From the NCBI RefSeq assembly GCF_958450345.1, contig NC_088781.1:124384431-124448430 (forward strand): a stretch of 64,000 bases of DNA. Direction: 5' to 3'. A program made the position numbers and the translations under genes. Shown here one piece after another: positions 32,787 to 42,856 of this stretch (position 1 is its first letter; every line of letters begins with the position of its first letter). The notes under the pieces are model-generated. The model had not been told where the DNA came from, searched no databases, and was given only the letters and a program-made list of their open reading frames with translations. Source of the stretch: Calliphora vicina. Taxonomy: Eukaryota > Arthropoda > Insecta > Diptera > Calliphoridae.

Positions 32787-33834
32787 ATCAAATATCATGT
32801 AAATAAACAAAATGTCATTTAACCTTTGCAATCTTACGAAAACAAAAGATACTTGGGCGTATACTTAATATTTAATTATTCATGAATTCACCATACGCTT
32901 TGATATACAAGAATATCTATCTAATATAATTTGCCACGTGTTTAATATTTTCCTTCTATTATATTTTATTGTTTGTAATATTGTTTAATTTAATTATATT
33001 TAGGTTATGCATTCACATATATGTAAATAATTTATATTCATGCCTTTTATTTTAATCTAGCAAATTATACTAATTGAATAAACATTTTTATCTAACATGA
33101 ATTTCTTAATTGCCAAATGATGTATGAAGTACATGTAGTTTAAAAGTTTAATGATAAAACTCTAGAAATGTATAAGCCAAAGATGTAAATGATAATAAGT
33201 TGATGCAACAATACAAAGAAACAGCTGGCAAAGGGAAGTACAGTAAAGAGTGAAATGTATTAACAAAATATAAAATATGAAATAAAATTTTTGTCTAATA
33301 TAAAAACAGATCATTAAGGCAATATAATAACTTGAGAAAGATCAAAGTATAACAATTACTTAGAACGAGATCTTGTGTTTTCTACTAAACTTTGAAAATT
33401 TTAATTTCATATTTGTTTTGTGTTTTACTACAACTCATGAATATTTATTGAAAAATGTGTTACCAGTCTTTGGAATTTATAAGCAGATGTAGATAAAAAT
33501 ATTACATTACATAAGAATAGAAAATCTTTAGCACAAAGCTACAATTAGAAAAATGTGTTGGTATAAATTTAAAACAAAATTTTTATAAATATTTTTGTAT
33601 AAAATCAAGTTTGAAATATATAACAACTATTACCTTTACTAAAATATTTATGAACTCTGAGGTATGCAAACACACATTTTTTTTCAATGTGGATCAACAA
33701 TACAAAATTTTTTCCAAAACTCTTGAACGTTGCACAAATCTACATACTTTATCCTATAATACACAAGTTTGTAAACATTAATATAGTTAAGAGTACTTTT
33801 GAAAAAAGAATTATGAGTAACTATTCATGTGTGA
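32787..33834. other. Unassigned AT-rich DNA
   Basis: Nothing recognised. Confidence 0.4.
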
Positions 33835-34150
33835 TTGGTTAGAAAGTGTAAGTGTTCGTATAAATGCCCTGCAGTAAAAAGATGTATTAAAGATGCCTTC
33901 CAAATGCCTTATGTTGCAGACATAAGGACAGCCAGCCGTATTGAAAAATTTTTCCCGGCGTGTCATAGAGAGCCAAGGCCTTGCACATTCGCTTATGTTA
34001 GAGAGCTGATAGAAGGTCAACTTAAGAATGCACATTAGAAGGTTTTCCATTGAAGGACTGTAAACGAAGGCCTTGAATACTCCCTTCTATTAAAGAGCTG
34101 TCAACTGAAGAAGGCATATTAGGAGGTCTTCCATTGAGGGACTGTAAGTA
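33835..34150 (+). repeat. GC-richer segment with degenerate tandem duplication
   Basis: TTAGAGAGCTGATAGAAGGTC...ACATTAGAAGGTTTTCCATTGAAGGACTGTAA (about 33998-34063) is followed by TTAAAGAGCTGTCAACTGAAG...ATATTAGGAGGTCTTCCATTGAGGGACTGTAA (about 34088-34147), a diverged second unit. Overlapping open frames on both strands (33835-34038, 33811-34050) are opposite readings of the same DNA, unrecognised, and may be by-products of the higher GC content. Confidence 0.5.
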
Positions 34151-34404
34151 GACCTGTAGCGAAATACATCATAGAATGTCTGCATAGGATTTGCTATTAT
34201 AAGGCCTGATAATAAAATCTTAATTGTAGGTCTGTAGGCCTTTAAAGGGGCTTATTAGTGAAAATATTCTTAATAAATTCAGCATAAAACCTAAGCAATG
34301 TACTTAAAAGAATCACGTGTGTAGTTTTGTATATAAAAACTACCTCACGCGAATTTCACAACATTAAATTTTATAAAATTCTACATTTTTTACAAGATGT
34401 TGTA

Positions 34405-34438
34405 CCATCTTCTGGCTTTACGTAAAGCCAGAAGATGG
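34405..34438. repeat. Perfect 34-bp palindrome
   Basis: CCATCTTCTGGCTTTAC is followed immediately by its reverse complement GTAAAGCCAGAAGATGG, with no spacer. Confidence 0.9.
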
Positions 34439-36195
34439 CTTTGTAAGAATTGGAATTCTTACAGAATATAAAAACATGACACAAATGAAGCCCTAGCATT
34501 TATTCCGGCTATTTGTTCTTTACTTTCATAAGTAATACTTAAGGCAAGAGTGCCTCAAGGCATACATTACAAAACACAAATTATCTCAAAAAGTAATAAT
34601 ATTTTTTTTAATAAATTTAACGGTGACTTTACTAACAGGTTTGTTAACATTTCCCACAATGGTGAAAATGTATTCTGAATTTTAGTTTTTGGTCTGCCAG
34701 CTGTTTTGTGAGTGATGTCATAATTTTAGCACGTCATAATTTTGTGTGTAATTTTTTTTTTCTTCAATTAAAGTTTTGTTAACTTTTAGTTGTCCGATCT
34801 ATTCGAAATATTTTTTTAAAAGGTAAGATATTCTTCTTTCAGTCTATGCATTTGAAAATCTTAAACATATAACAAAAAGTGCGTTGAGTTCGAAAAAACT
34901 AAGGCGTGCCTTAGGGCACTGTTACGGCTTGAGGCTAAATTAAAACATCTAGTTAATGACGTACGTTATCAAACACTTTCCAATCTGGATACGCAAAAAA
35001 GGTGGAAAAAGATGGTGCAATCCATGCAAAATATCGCAAATACAGTGTGGTTGCTCAAAATATGATATTTATTTATGCTACTCAAAGTAAAAAGTTAAAA
35101 CATATTTTCTTAGTTTTTGTGTCTTTTTCATAGTTTTTCAATAAAATTGTTGTTTATATCTTATTGTTCATGTGAAAGGTCTTTGGGAAATACGTTCAAT
35201 GCCTTATCTGAATTCTCGTGAAAGTCAAAAACTATTCGAAGTTATGTAAATCTTAGCATATAATTATTTGTTTGTACTTTGTTTAAACTAACACTTAATA
35301 AACCTTCGTTTTTTTCGAAATTCGATCTGGGTCGAATTTTATTTGAATTTTCCGAAACACATTTTTTCTGATCTGCTGTATGTAATGCAGTTTAATTTTC
35401 CAGCTGAGGTATGACTCAGTCTGCCCAGATTCTATTCAGAAGTCAGCTTACTTTGAAATAAAACCGCGAATATTTTTAAGTTGGTATAAAAAATATTCAT
35501 AACTATGCTTTTATTAATGAAACCTTAATCAACTTAATAACTTCTTAAATCTGCGTTGAAACGGTGAAGCGTAGTAGTGGCGGGACGCACAGTGTTTTGA
35601 GCTTGGCCAAACATGTTTAAAACTTATGTTGGAATTTAATTATTTTTGTTTAATATTTAAACAGAAAAGACTTCTACATATAGATTATATTAAAAATTTT
35701 AATGAAAACTTTGTAGAAGTTTTGAAGTTATAGCGGCTCAAAGTTATAGTTTATATGCAACATAGTGAATTTAAAGAATAGCATGGAATTTCTACATTTG
35801 GTTATGATAGTAAAATTTAAATTTTTTTCTAACGGTCGCTAAAATAATTTTGGAAAATGCAAGTCAGATATCTAATTAAATTTGGAACGCTGGTATAATT
35901 TACAAATATTGATCCTATGTATATTACCGTTAGCTAAAATTCAGTTGTAATACAAAGTTAAAATTTTTCAACAGATACAAACTTTAGAAGTGAATTAAAA
36001 AAATATTTCAAAAATTACTTTTCCAATTGTTTTATATATTATTGCCACAAGTATGTATTATGACATATATAAAATTCAGCTGTCCCCACTTGCCTTATTT
36101 TTTAGTAAATGTTTTTAGTGTCAACATCCCAGACATCAGGTTTTTTATATTTTCAACCTCTGGGTAGAGGTAAAACAAAATAAAACAAGTACTGT
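34439..36195. other. Unassigned AT-rich DNA
   Basis: Nothing recognised. Confidence 0.4.
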
Positions 36196-36424
36196 GATGA
36201 ACGAATTAAACAATATATAGCAAATCAATTAGCCAAAGGAAATTATTATATTCTAAAGAGCAGAAAATAATTTTTACACTTTTAAAATTGAACAATAATT
36301 GGAAGAAACTCTCTCGTATGAGAAGCAGATTTGAAGCTGAGTTGAGTGATTGGCAAGATACAGAAATATTTAGTGAAGAAGTTTTTGCTGCGAATTATTT
36401 TAATTTAACTTGTACAAATTCAGT
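36196..36424 (+). pseudogene. Unidentified coding relic, part 1 (before piggyBac insertion)
   Basis: An open plus-strand frame of about 75 codons containing YSKEQKIIFTLLKLNNNWKK, LSRMRSRFEAELSDWQD and TEIFSEEVFAANYFN, running to the TTAA where a piggyBac element is inserted. The composition (few stops, normal amino-acid mix) is unlike the surrounding A/T filler. Part 2 resumes at 38094 beyond the insertion, in a different frame. I do not recognise a domain. Long open stretches split by a transposon suggest an old transposon-encoded or otherwise unknown protein. Confidence 0.45.
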
Positions 36425-36428
36425 TTAA

Positions 36429-38072
36429 CCCTGCTGTTAGGTTTGGACCATTTTGGTCAATTTTTTTTTAATTTTTTATTTAAGTTTGCAATGGCTTTTC
36501 GCATCAACCTAAAATGTCAGCTCAGGTATTTTTTTTATATTTTAATGTTTTTAGTTAGTTTTTAGCTGTCTAGGATAAAATTGAACAGAAAAAATTAAAA
36601 GTTACAAATCTTAGGTTATGGACCATTTTGGTCCATGCAATTTATTTTATTCTTTATGTGAGTAAAAGTAAGAAAAAACTATTATGACTTATTGTTATTT
36701 TCGAAGCAAGATGAACAAATTGTTTTTCGATTCGATTTGCATTCAAATCTATTGCACATAATGCATTTGGCATCACATTTGGACTTACATCAATTGCAAA
36801 TTCCCCATTTTCTAGTAGCTGAAATTTTTATATCAACTCTTGTAGATGGTACACTATTTGATGACAAAGCTTGTTGTTGAGTCAATAGCTCTGCTGCAAA
36901 TGGACTGTCCATTTTCGTCTGTCTTTTGGTAGAACATAGCTAACTGACGTAAAAACTCGGATGTATGATCTATATTTGAAAAGACAACATTTTACCATCC
37001 ATTTGATTTATATCTAGTGTTGAAGTATCTAATCATTTGATCAACAGTATCAATGCCTCATAAGATAGATAAAGGAAACTATTTTTACAGAAACGATAGA
37101 TATTGACACAAAATGACTAACCCATAGTAGATTTATAATAAGAAACGATTGCGATAGTACCTCTATTTTTATGGCCGATATATGAAACAAGTGTTGCGAT
37201 TTCACTTAAAGCAAATGCGGATATAATAAAGGAAATTTTTTAGACATAAGTAATTTCGGAGGAAGTTTTGTTTTCCCAAATTGTTCCCTTGTCCGTTTCC
37301 TTTGTAATATTTGTTTCCCTAACTTAAAAGAAATAAAGTTAAAAAACATTGAAAGAAGAGTTTCCCAATTGTCCCAAAACTCAAACTTGACACTACTTTT
37401 TTGTTGTCTTCTGTTGACAACACCATCCAAGCGAGGAGCACTTGTTATCATTTTGAAAAATCCTATCTCTTACTACACCGAAAAATAGTCCAAAACTTGC
37501 ATCAGTCAAACCATGCAAACCTTCGTTTTTGGCACTACAAAATAAAATTATTAAGTGGAATTTTCTAAATTTTTCCATTTGCTTTAAAATTTAAGTTTAC
37601 CATATTTATTAGTATTTCAATGATTATTTCCACACCGCAAAGCGTGTTGGACCTGGTGGTAATGATATAATACTCTCTGCTGAAGCTCCAATGTGATGTG
37701 GTAAAGGAATTGCAATCCATTGCATTTCGTTTTTCGAAATGTATAATGCATCTACACCATAATCTGCCATTTTCTTCATCATTGTTCATTTCACACTCAC
37801 CAATATGACTTCACACTTTCAATATTTTCATCTAGTATGGACGAAATTGAAATATCTTAGTCACTTTCATTTAGAATATCAGCAATAGCACTGATAATAC
37901 TTTTTCGATTTTTTTTAAATTTTTTATTATCCACATTTACATATCCACGTTTATAAATAATTAAAATGTCTGGTCAAAGAGTTCTATGTAAATTTTCTTA
38001 TGAAAAATACAAAGTGGACCAAAATGGTCCCTTACCTAAGGTTCGTAAGTTTTTTTTAACCTAACAGCAGGG
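36429..38072 (-). mobile_element. piggyBac element, TTAA-flanked
   Basis: The inverted ends CCCTGCTGTTAGGTT and its complement ending CAGCAGGG are flanked on both sides by TTAA (36425-36428, 38073-38076), the piggyBac signature. Three copies of the palindromic motif GGACCATTTTGGTC(C) lie at ~36447, ~36618 and ~38013. A broken transposase is encoded on the minus strand. At 1644 bp it is shorter than typical autonomous elements (~2.5 kb). It interrupts a foreign coding relic. Confidence 0.95.
36690..37790 (-). pseudogene. piggyBac transposase pseudogene
   Basis: Minus-strand pieces in order: ~37680-37645 SIISLPPGPTRFA (N-terminal region); 37578-37393 with GLHGLTDASFGLFFGVVRDR; 37451-37290 APRLDGVVNRRQQKSSVKFE and FWDNWETL (the 'R.D....KL..IR...D.F' segment); 37055-37000 GIDTVDQMIRYFNTRYKS, containing the last catalytic Asp of the DDD/DDE core ('GVD..DQM'); and 36870-36692 with RKWGIC, CKSKCDAKCIMCNRFECK and TICSSCF, the C-terminal cysteine-rich zinc-binding domain. 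A region between 37290 and 37060 holding the other catalytic Asps is deleted or unreadable. Several frameshifts and one stop in the cysteine-rich domain show it is dead. Confidence 0.88.
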
Positions 38073-38093
38073 TTAAGTAAGCGTTTGGTATAA

Positions 38094-38504
38094 GTTCCAA
38101 GTACAAGCAATTGCAAAGGTAGACTCAAATTCAGTTATGAAGAAGCATCACAGCACACGAAAAAAAGCCGATCCGATGAACTCATTGCAACGTCAGTCGA
38201 TGCTATAGCTAAAGCAGCTATAGCATCGGTGGAACAACCATTAGCTCTATATATAGACATGGCTCTCTCTGTTAAGCAATATAATGTAATGAGAAAAATA
38301 GTAAGTTCTATTCATGAAGATTGTTTCCCGTCTTATTACTTAATTTTAGAAGCTAAAAAAACCTTATTTTATATGGAGGTTAATCCATTCATGAAAGTAA
38401 ATAAGTATGGGTATGTCCTTCCTCCCATTCGGAAACAATATTTTATTGACATATTGGGAATGTTATTAGTGTTTCAATTACAAAACTACGTTATGAAAAT
38501 TTAA
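38094..38504 (+). pseudogene. Unidentified coding relic, part 2 (after piggyBac insertion)
   Basis: A 136-codon plus frame from just after the stop at 38091-38093. It contains VPSTSNCKGRLKFSYEEASQ, HTKKSRSDELIATSVDA, LALYIDMALSVKQYNVMRKI and HEDCFPSYYLILEAKKT. From memory, a 'GR..K.FEE.S..TK.R....L' block followed by 'AL.L......S..QYN..R.......P.Y..I..AKK' occurs in uncharacterised transposon-associated proteins of invertebrates; I cannot name the family. It is in a different frame from part 1, so the gene was already frameshifted or is spliced. The C-terminal 40 residues (after AKKT) look unrelated and may be read-through. Confidence 0.5.
38198..38228. repeat. 13-bp inverted repeat inside the coding relic
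   Basis: CGATGCTATAGCT, five-base loop AAAGC, AGCTATAGCATCG: a perfect stem lying within the frame of part 2. Confidence 0.8.
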
Positions 38505-39118
38505 GTTTTTGTATTTTTTTTAATTTTAGAAAACTAACATTTCTGATCCTGCAGTGTCCTTGCCCCGAATTCACAAAAATTTGGTCAAAAAGTTAAAAAT
38601 GTTCCATTTTTGATTCATTTTTTTTTAATTTTTTAGTATTTTTAATTTTCAGGATATATGGGAAGGACACGAATCCTTGCTCCGAATTCTTTCAAACTTT
38701 GGATTTGACTATCTTTTTCGTTATATGAAATCAAAACATTGTGAGACGGTTGAATTTATACGAAGATGAAACGGCGGAGTTGGTGAACAAGTTGGCTGGT
38801 GAAGCGTTGGGGTGCTAGAAACCCGATGGTGAAAAACTGTTGAAAGTTGTGGACATTGTCGCCTATGTAATCGTTGACGGCAAAGTAGACGACACTGTAA
38901 CTAGAATTTTTCTTTTCCCGCACTTTTTCATTTCCCGGGAAATCGGGATTCATTTTGAGCGACATCGTCTTTTCATTTCCCGGGAAATCGGGATTCATTT
39001 TGAGCGACATCGTCTCTATTTTTGTTGTCCACAATATTTGCGATATTTGTTCGAAAAAGTTGTTGACGATTTGATTGATTTTATAAAGTTGTTTGCTTCT
39101 CTTGCAAACAGATTAAAA
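38505..39118. other. Unassigned DNA, GC-richer from 38750
   Basis: 38750-39118 is less AT-rich, with GAAGATGAAACGGCGGAGTT (DETAELVNKLAGEALG in one frame), but no domain is recognised. It includes the 45-bp duplication at 38926-39015. Confidence 0.35.
38926..39015. repeat. Perfect tandem duplication of 45 bp
   Basis: TTTCATTTCCCGGGAAATCG...GCGACATCGTCT occurs twice in direct succession (38926-38970, 38971-39015) without a difference. The length is a multiple of three, so it repeats 15 codons in any frame. The unit contains the palindrome TTTCCCGGGAAA. Confidence 0.92.
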
Positions 39119-39184
39119 ATGTAGTTACGTCCTATTGCATTTAAGGTATATAGTCACCTTAAATGCAAAAGGACGTAACTACAT
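39119..39184. repeat. Long near-perfect palindrome (~27-bp arms)
   Basis: ATGTAGTTACGTCCTATTGC then ATTTAAGGT is inverted as ACCTTAAATGCAAAAGGACG then TAACTACAT, with an 8-nt loop (ATATAGTC) and one mismatch/offset. Outside it, TTGCAAACA (39103) and TGTTTGCAA (39187) form a further outer pair. Confidence 0.88.
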
Positions 39185-39342
39185 CTTGTTTGCAATAACA
39201 CGATCAAAATCATAATATGGATATCGAAATAGGTACAATATTATAAGCTTTGCAGTGCTATATAACACTTTATAATTTCATTGGATTGTAAAAAAAATAT
39301 TTTATTTCAACTAAAATATTTACAAAATTTCAAGGAAAATAA
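39185..39342. other. Unassigned spacer
   Basis: Nothing recognised. Confidence 0.3.
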
Positions 39343-39455
39343 TTATACCCTACATCACCATAGTGACGGGGATATTATGCGTTTGTGCTGACGTTTGTAA
39401 CGCTCAGAAATATAAGTCTAACACCCACCTTAAAATATACCGATCGACTCAGAAC
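39343..39455 (-). mobile_element. Family B repeat, truncated end
   Basis: ATACCCTACATCACCATAGTGACGGGGATATTATGCG, then TAACACCCACCTTAAAATAT and ACCGATCGACTCAGAA, is the hairpin end of family B. It stops abruptly where mariner sequence begins. Confidence 0.75.
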
Positions 39456-39758
39456 TCCAATAAGATTTTTTGTAAAACTCAAAAAGAGCTTGCAAAATTA
39501 TTGGCAGCTACTCAAGCTACTTCATCCAAAAGCAGCAAAATTGGGTACCATACGATTTTTAACCGTGAGACCTTCAAATATAATTTTGCATGTGTGCAAT
39601 GATGCTTAACCGATAGAAAAGCAAAAAAATGTTGCACTGATTCATTACTTTCGATGATAAATGGATCCATTACGATAACGCGAAGCGTAAGAGATCTTAT
39701 GTGAAGCTCGGTGAACCAGCCGAATTGACACCTAAGCCTAATCTCCATGGCGCTAATG
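39456..39758 (+). pseudogene. Mariner transposase relic, 5' part
   Basis: Plus-strand pieces: KTQKELAKLLAATQATSSKS and KIGYHTIFN (second HTH); a degraded 'CEQLL.R.KRK.FLHRIVT' segment (39580-39650) followed by FDDKWIHYDNAKRKRSYVKL (39648-39706), where the first catalytic Asp of 'GDEKWIHYDN' is now in 'DDKW'; then GEPAELTPKPNLHGANV. It is interrupted at a TA by a 495-bp MITE and continues at 40258. It is a different mariner copy from the one at 20.2 kb. Confidence 0.85.
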
Positions 39759-39760
39759 TA

Positions 39761-40255
39761 CACAGAAAAAATTATATTTCAATTCAAACATTTATCCCAT
39801 ATTGAACTGGTTTCGATTATTTCATAATTAAATCAAGTATTCATTTGCTCAAAAACAAAATTTCTTGATATTTTCTATTGAATTTTGAGTTTTGAATTTG
39901 ATTATTTTGACAATTTTCGTTATTGGTTGAATTTCAAAAAATAACAAAAATGTGTTTTCAATTACGAAAATTATCTATTCAATAATTTTTGTATTTGAAA
40001 TTCAACCAATAACGAAAATTGTATATTCAATTGTCAAAATAATCAAATTCAAAACTCAAAATTCAATAGAAAATATCAAGAAATTTTGTTTTTGAAATAA
40101 TTGAAACCAGTTCAATATGTGACAAATGTTTGAATTGAAACGGTTTAAGAAATAATTTTTTCTGTGTAATTGATTTGATTATGAAATAATTGAAACCAGT
40201 TCAGTATGTGCCAAATATTCGAATTGAAACGGTTTAAGAAATAGTTTTTTCTGTG
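39761..40255. mobile_element. TA-flanked palindromic MITE inside mariner, duplicated right end
   Basis: The left end CACAGAAAAAATTATATTTC and right end inverse (..TTTTTTCTGTG) are flanked by TA (39759-39760, 40256-40257). The inside is a long palindrome: CAAGAAATTTTG / CAAAATTTCTTG, and TTGAATTTCAAAAAATAAC with its inverse around ~39970. The right terminus is present twice in tandem (ends at ~40165 and 40255), each with GAAACGGTTTAAGAAATA.TTTTTTCTGTGTA. Confidence 0.9.
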
Positions 40256-40257
40256 TA

Positions 40258-40430
40258 ATTATATGTATTTGGTAGGAGAAAAAAGGGTCCTATCTACTAT
40301 GAGGTGCTGAAATCTGACCAGACCATCACAGGGAACCTGTGCAGAATGCAACTGATTTGTTTGAAGGCAGAATTGTCAGTGAAACGACTAGACTTGAAAC
40401 TGTGATATTACTCTTTGGCTAAAAATACAA
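40258..40430 (+). pseudogene. Mariner transposase relic, 3' part
   Basis: It continues the reading broken at 39758. GTCCTATCTACTATGAGGTG encodes VLSTMR in one frame and the expected 'GVIYYEVLKS' in the other. ACCATCACAGGGAACC corresponds to 'QTITGN.CR.QLI.L'. GCAGAATTGTCAGTGAAACG follows. It ends before the second and third catalytic acidic motifs. Confidence 0.75.
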
Positions 40431-41794
40431 AATTTCAAATGAAATGTGCAACCTCTAAAACTTATCCGCTTTTGCTCATATTTTCTTTTTGTACTGGTGT
40501 TTTATTCAAACACATTTGCATAGTATCATAAGTTCGTCTTAATTAAAAATTTCACTACGTTTTGTTACTCCTTATATTATTAAAATAATGCATTTTAATA
40601 AACAGTACAAAACTTTTCATTTAAATATTTTGAAACCAAAATCTGAAAATAATTATTCACACACAAGCATCCCCAAGCACTAATTCTAAATAATACAAAG
40701 TAAAGAAAACACATGTGAAAAGGAGAAAAATAGTTGTATTCCATAGAATAAAAACCACAATGAAAAACTTTTTATTAACGCGCGAAATATTACCTTGATT
40801 ACGATACTTCTTTTTTTTGTATTTTCTGTTAAACAAACCTGCAGCAATTTAGGTGGTTTTAATTTTTATCGAATTTATTGGACCATTTAAAAGTTTTAAA
40901 TTTTTGTTTTTTGTGTGCTTTAAATTTTATATTATGTAGTTTATTCATACAGCAAAAATGAAAACTATTTAGTGAAAATATACAAAAAAGAGAAGAAACT
41001 TTTAGATTTTGAATAATGAAATTATCCATTGGAGCGTATGAATAATATTATTTTCCACAACTTTTTTCCACCAAAAATTGTTTTATTTTGGAAAATGCTT
41101 TTAATGGTGGTTTAATATAATTCAATTTATTGTAGTTTTTTTTTAAATTGTTTGCAAAACTTGTTGAATTTGAGATATTAACCTTGACTTATTGAAAAAT
41201 AATGTATTAAACGAAATAAAATAAATAATGTTAGTTAAATTATATTAAAAACTGTTATAAGGGAGATTGAAATTTTTAGACAATTGCAGATCTTTAACTA
41301 TGAGATTCAAATCTACCAACCAAAGACTTATTTAACCAAACCCACAGTAGTCTCATATCTACCTATAGATATTTCTTTTTCAAAAATTGTTTCTGAATCA
41401 CTTTCTAGATCGTTTTTTTTAAATTTGATGATTTATATTCGTCTTCACTTATATATGTTATATATAATAGAGAAAATAAATTGATTTTTTTATATTTTAT
41501 TACTTTAATTTTGGTAGATGGAACTTCTTTAAAATCATATTGACTTGCTAGTAACGAATTACCTTTCAAATCGGTCGGTAGCATTTCCATAACTTTTAAA
41601 ATGTTTGAGGATTGATTTTGTTATCAAATTTAAAAGACTTCTTCTAATTTTAGGAATCGGTCTATTGCACAATGTACAGTGTTAATCTCTTGAATTTGAG
41701 AATGTTGGCTCTGAACATTTTTTAATTATTGTTTTCAAGTTAACTCTTTTATACAAAATATCAAGGATAGTAAACGATACTATTTATAAATATT
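40431..41794. other. Unassigned AT-rich DNA
   Basis: Nothing recognised. Confidence 0.4.
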
Positions 41795-42467
41795 TGTCTA
41801 ACACCCACCTAAAAGTATACCGATCGACTTGGAATCTTTCTGGGTCTATTAAACGATGTTCGTACGTCCGTCCGTCTGGCTGGCTGTCCATGTAAACCTT
41901 GTGCGCAGAGTACAGGTCGCAATTTTGAAGATATTTCGATCAAGTTTGGTACAAATTATTTTTTGAAAATGGCTGAAACCTGGTCTATTGAAACTGGCTG
42001 AAATCGGTCCATTATTGCACCTACCCCCCATACAAATGTCCTTCCGAAATTGGACTTTATCGGTCATAAATGCTTAATTTATATATGTATCTCCACTAAT
42101 TCCGCTCCAAATAAGTTTTATATATACAAAATTCATGTCACCAAATTTTGTTACGATCGGTCCATAATAAGTCATAGCTCCCATATAGACCCGCTTCCTA
42201 AAATCACTTTAACTTACATAAATCGCTTTAAAATGTTGGTATACACACAAAATTCAACATAGTTACCTTTAATATAGATATAAATCACACGACCTAATTT
42301 CATGGTGATGGGTCCATAATTGGTCGTAGCTCCCATATAAGGCCCTCTTCCGAAAATCACTCAAAAATATAAATTATTGAAATTTTAAAAGAAAAATGTT
42401 TTTGCTCTTTTACTTAGTATAGGGTATTATATGGTCGGGCTTGACAGACCATACTTTCTTACTTGTT
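41795..42467 (-). mobile_element. Family B repeat, copy B3 (lacks hairpin end)
   Basis: It runs from GTCTAACACCCACCTAAAAG through GTACGTCCGTCCGTCTGGCT, TGCACCTACCCCCCATACAA and CATAGCTCCCATATAGACCC, to GGTATTATATGGTCGGGCTT and TTTCTTACTTGT. The conserved plus-strand frame 42050-42262 is intact. The ACCCTCCCCAC..GGTGTAGGGT hairpin end is missing. Confidence 0.85.
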
Positions 42468-42856
42468 TCTTGTCTGCCACAAAATAAAAAGTAAAATCAT
42501 GCAACACATTTTCAAAAATTTTAATAATAACTAATGGTTGTTTTTTTAAGCCCGACAGAACAAAAGGGTTAACTGTCAAACGAACTGTCCTACTGCGCTC
42601 ACTTTTTGACATTTACGATCAGTATACTCTTGCACATCATTATAAATAGATTAATACTTGATCAAGGCTACCAAATTATCTAAATTTATTTTGAAAACTT
42701 GACGACTTTTTTATAGCAAAATTGCATTCAGCGATGGCTAAACGGGTTTGCTAAAAAATTGTTAATAAACAAAATTGCAGCATATGGAGTAAGACTAATC
42801 CACAATAAATTTCACAAACTTCATTACAAAAATACGGAAATATCAACTAAATTTTT
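42468..42856. other. Diverged dispersed repeat
   Basis: CTTTTTGACATTTACGAT, GATCAAGGCTACCAAATTAT and the following bases resemble 50350-50470 (CTTTTTGACATTTATGAT, AACAATGCTACCAAATTAT). The class is unknown. Confidence 0.45.

Noticed and set aside
33811..34050. Opposing 67- and 79-codon frames as a small cysteine-containing gene
   Set aside because: The two are mirror readings of one GC-richer segment, no domain or start context favours either, and the segment is a degenerate tandem repeat.
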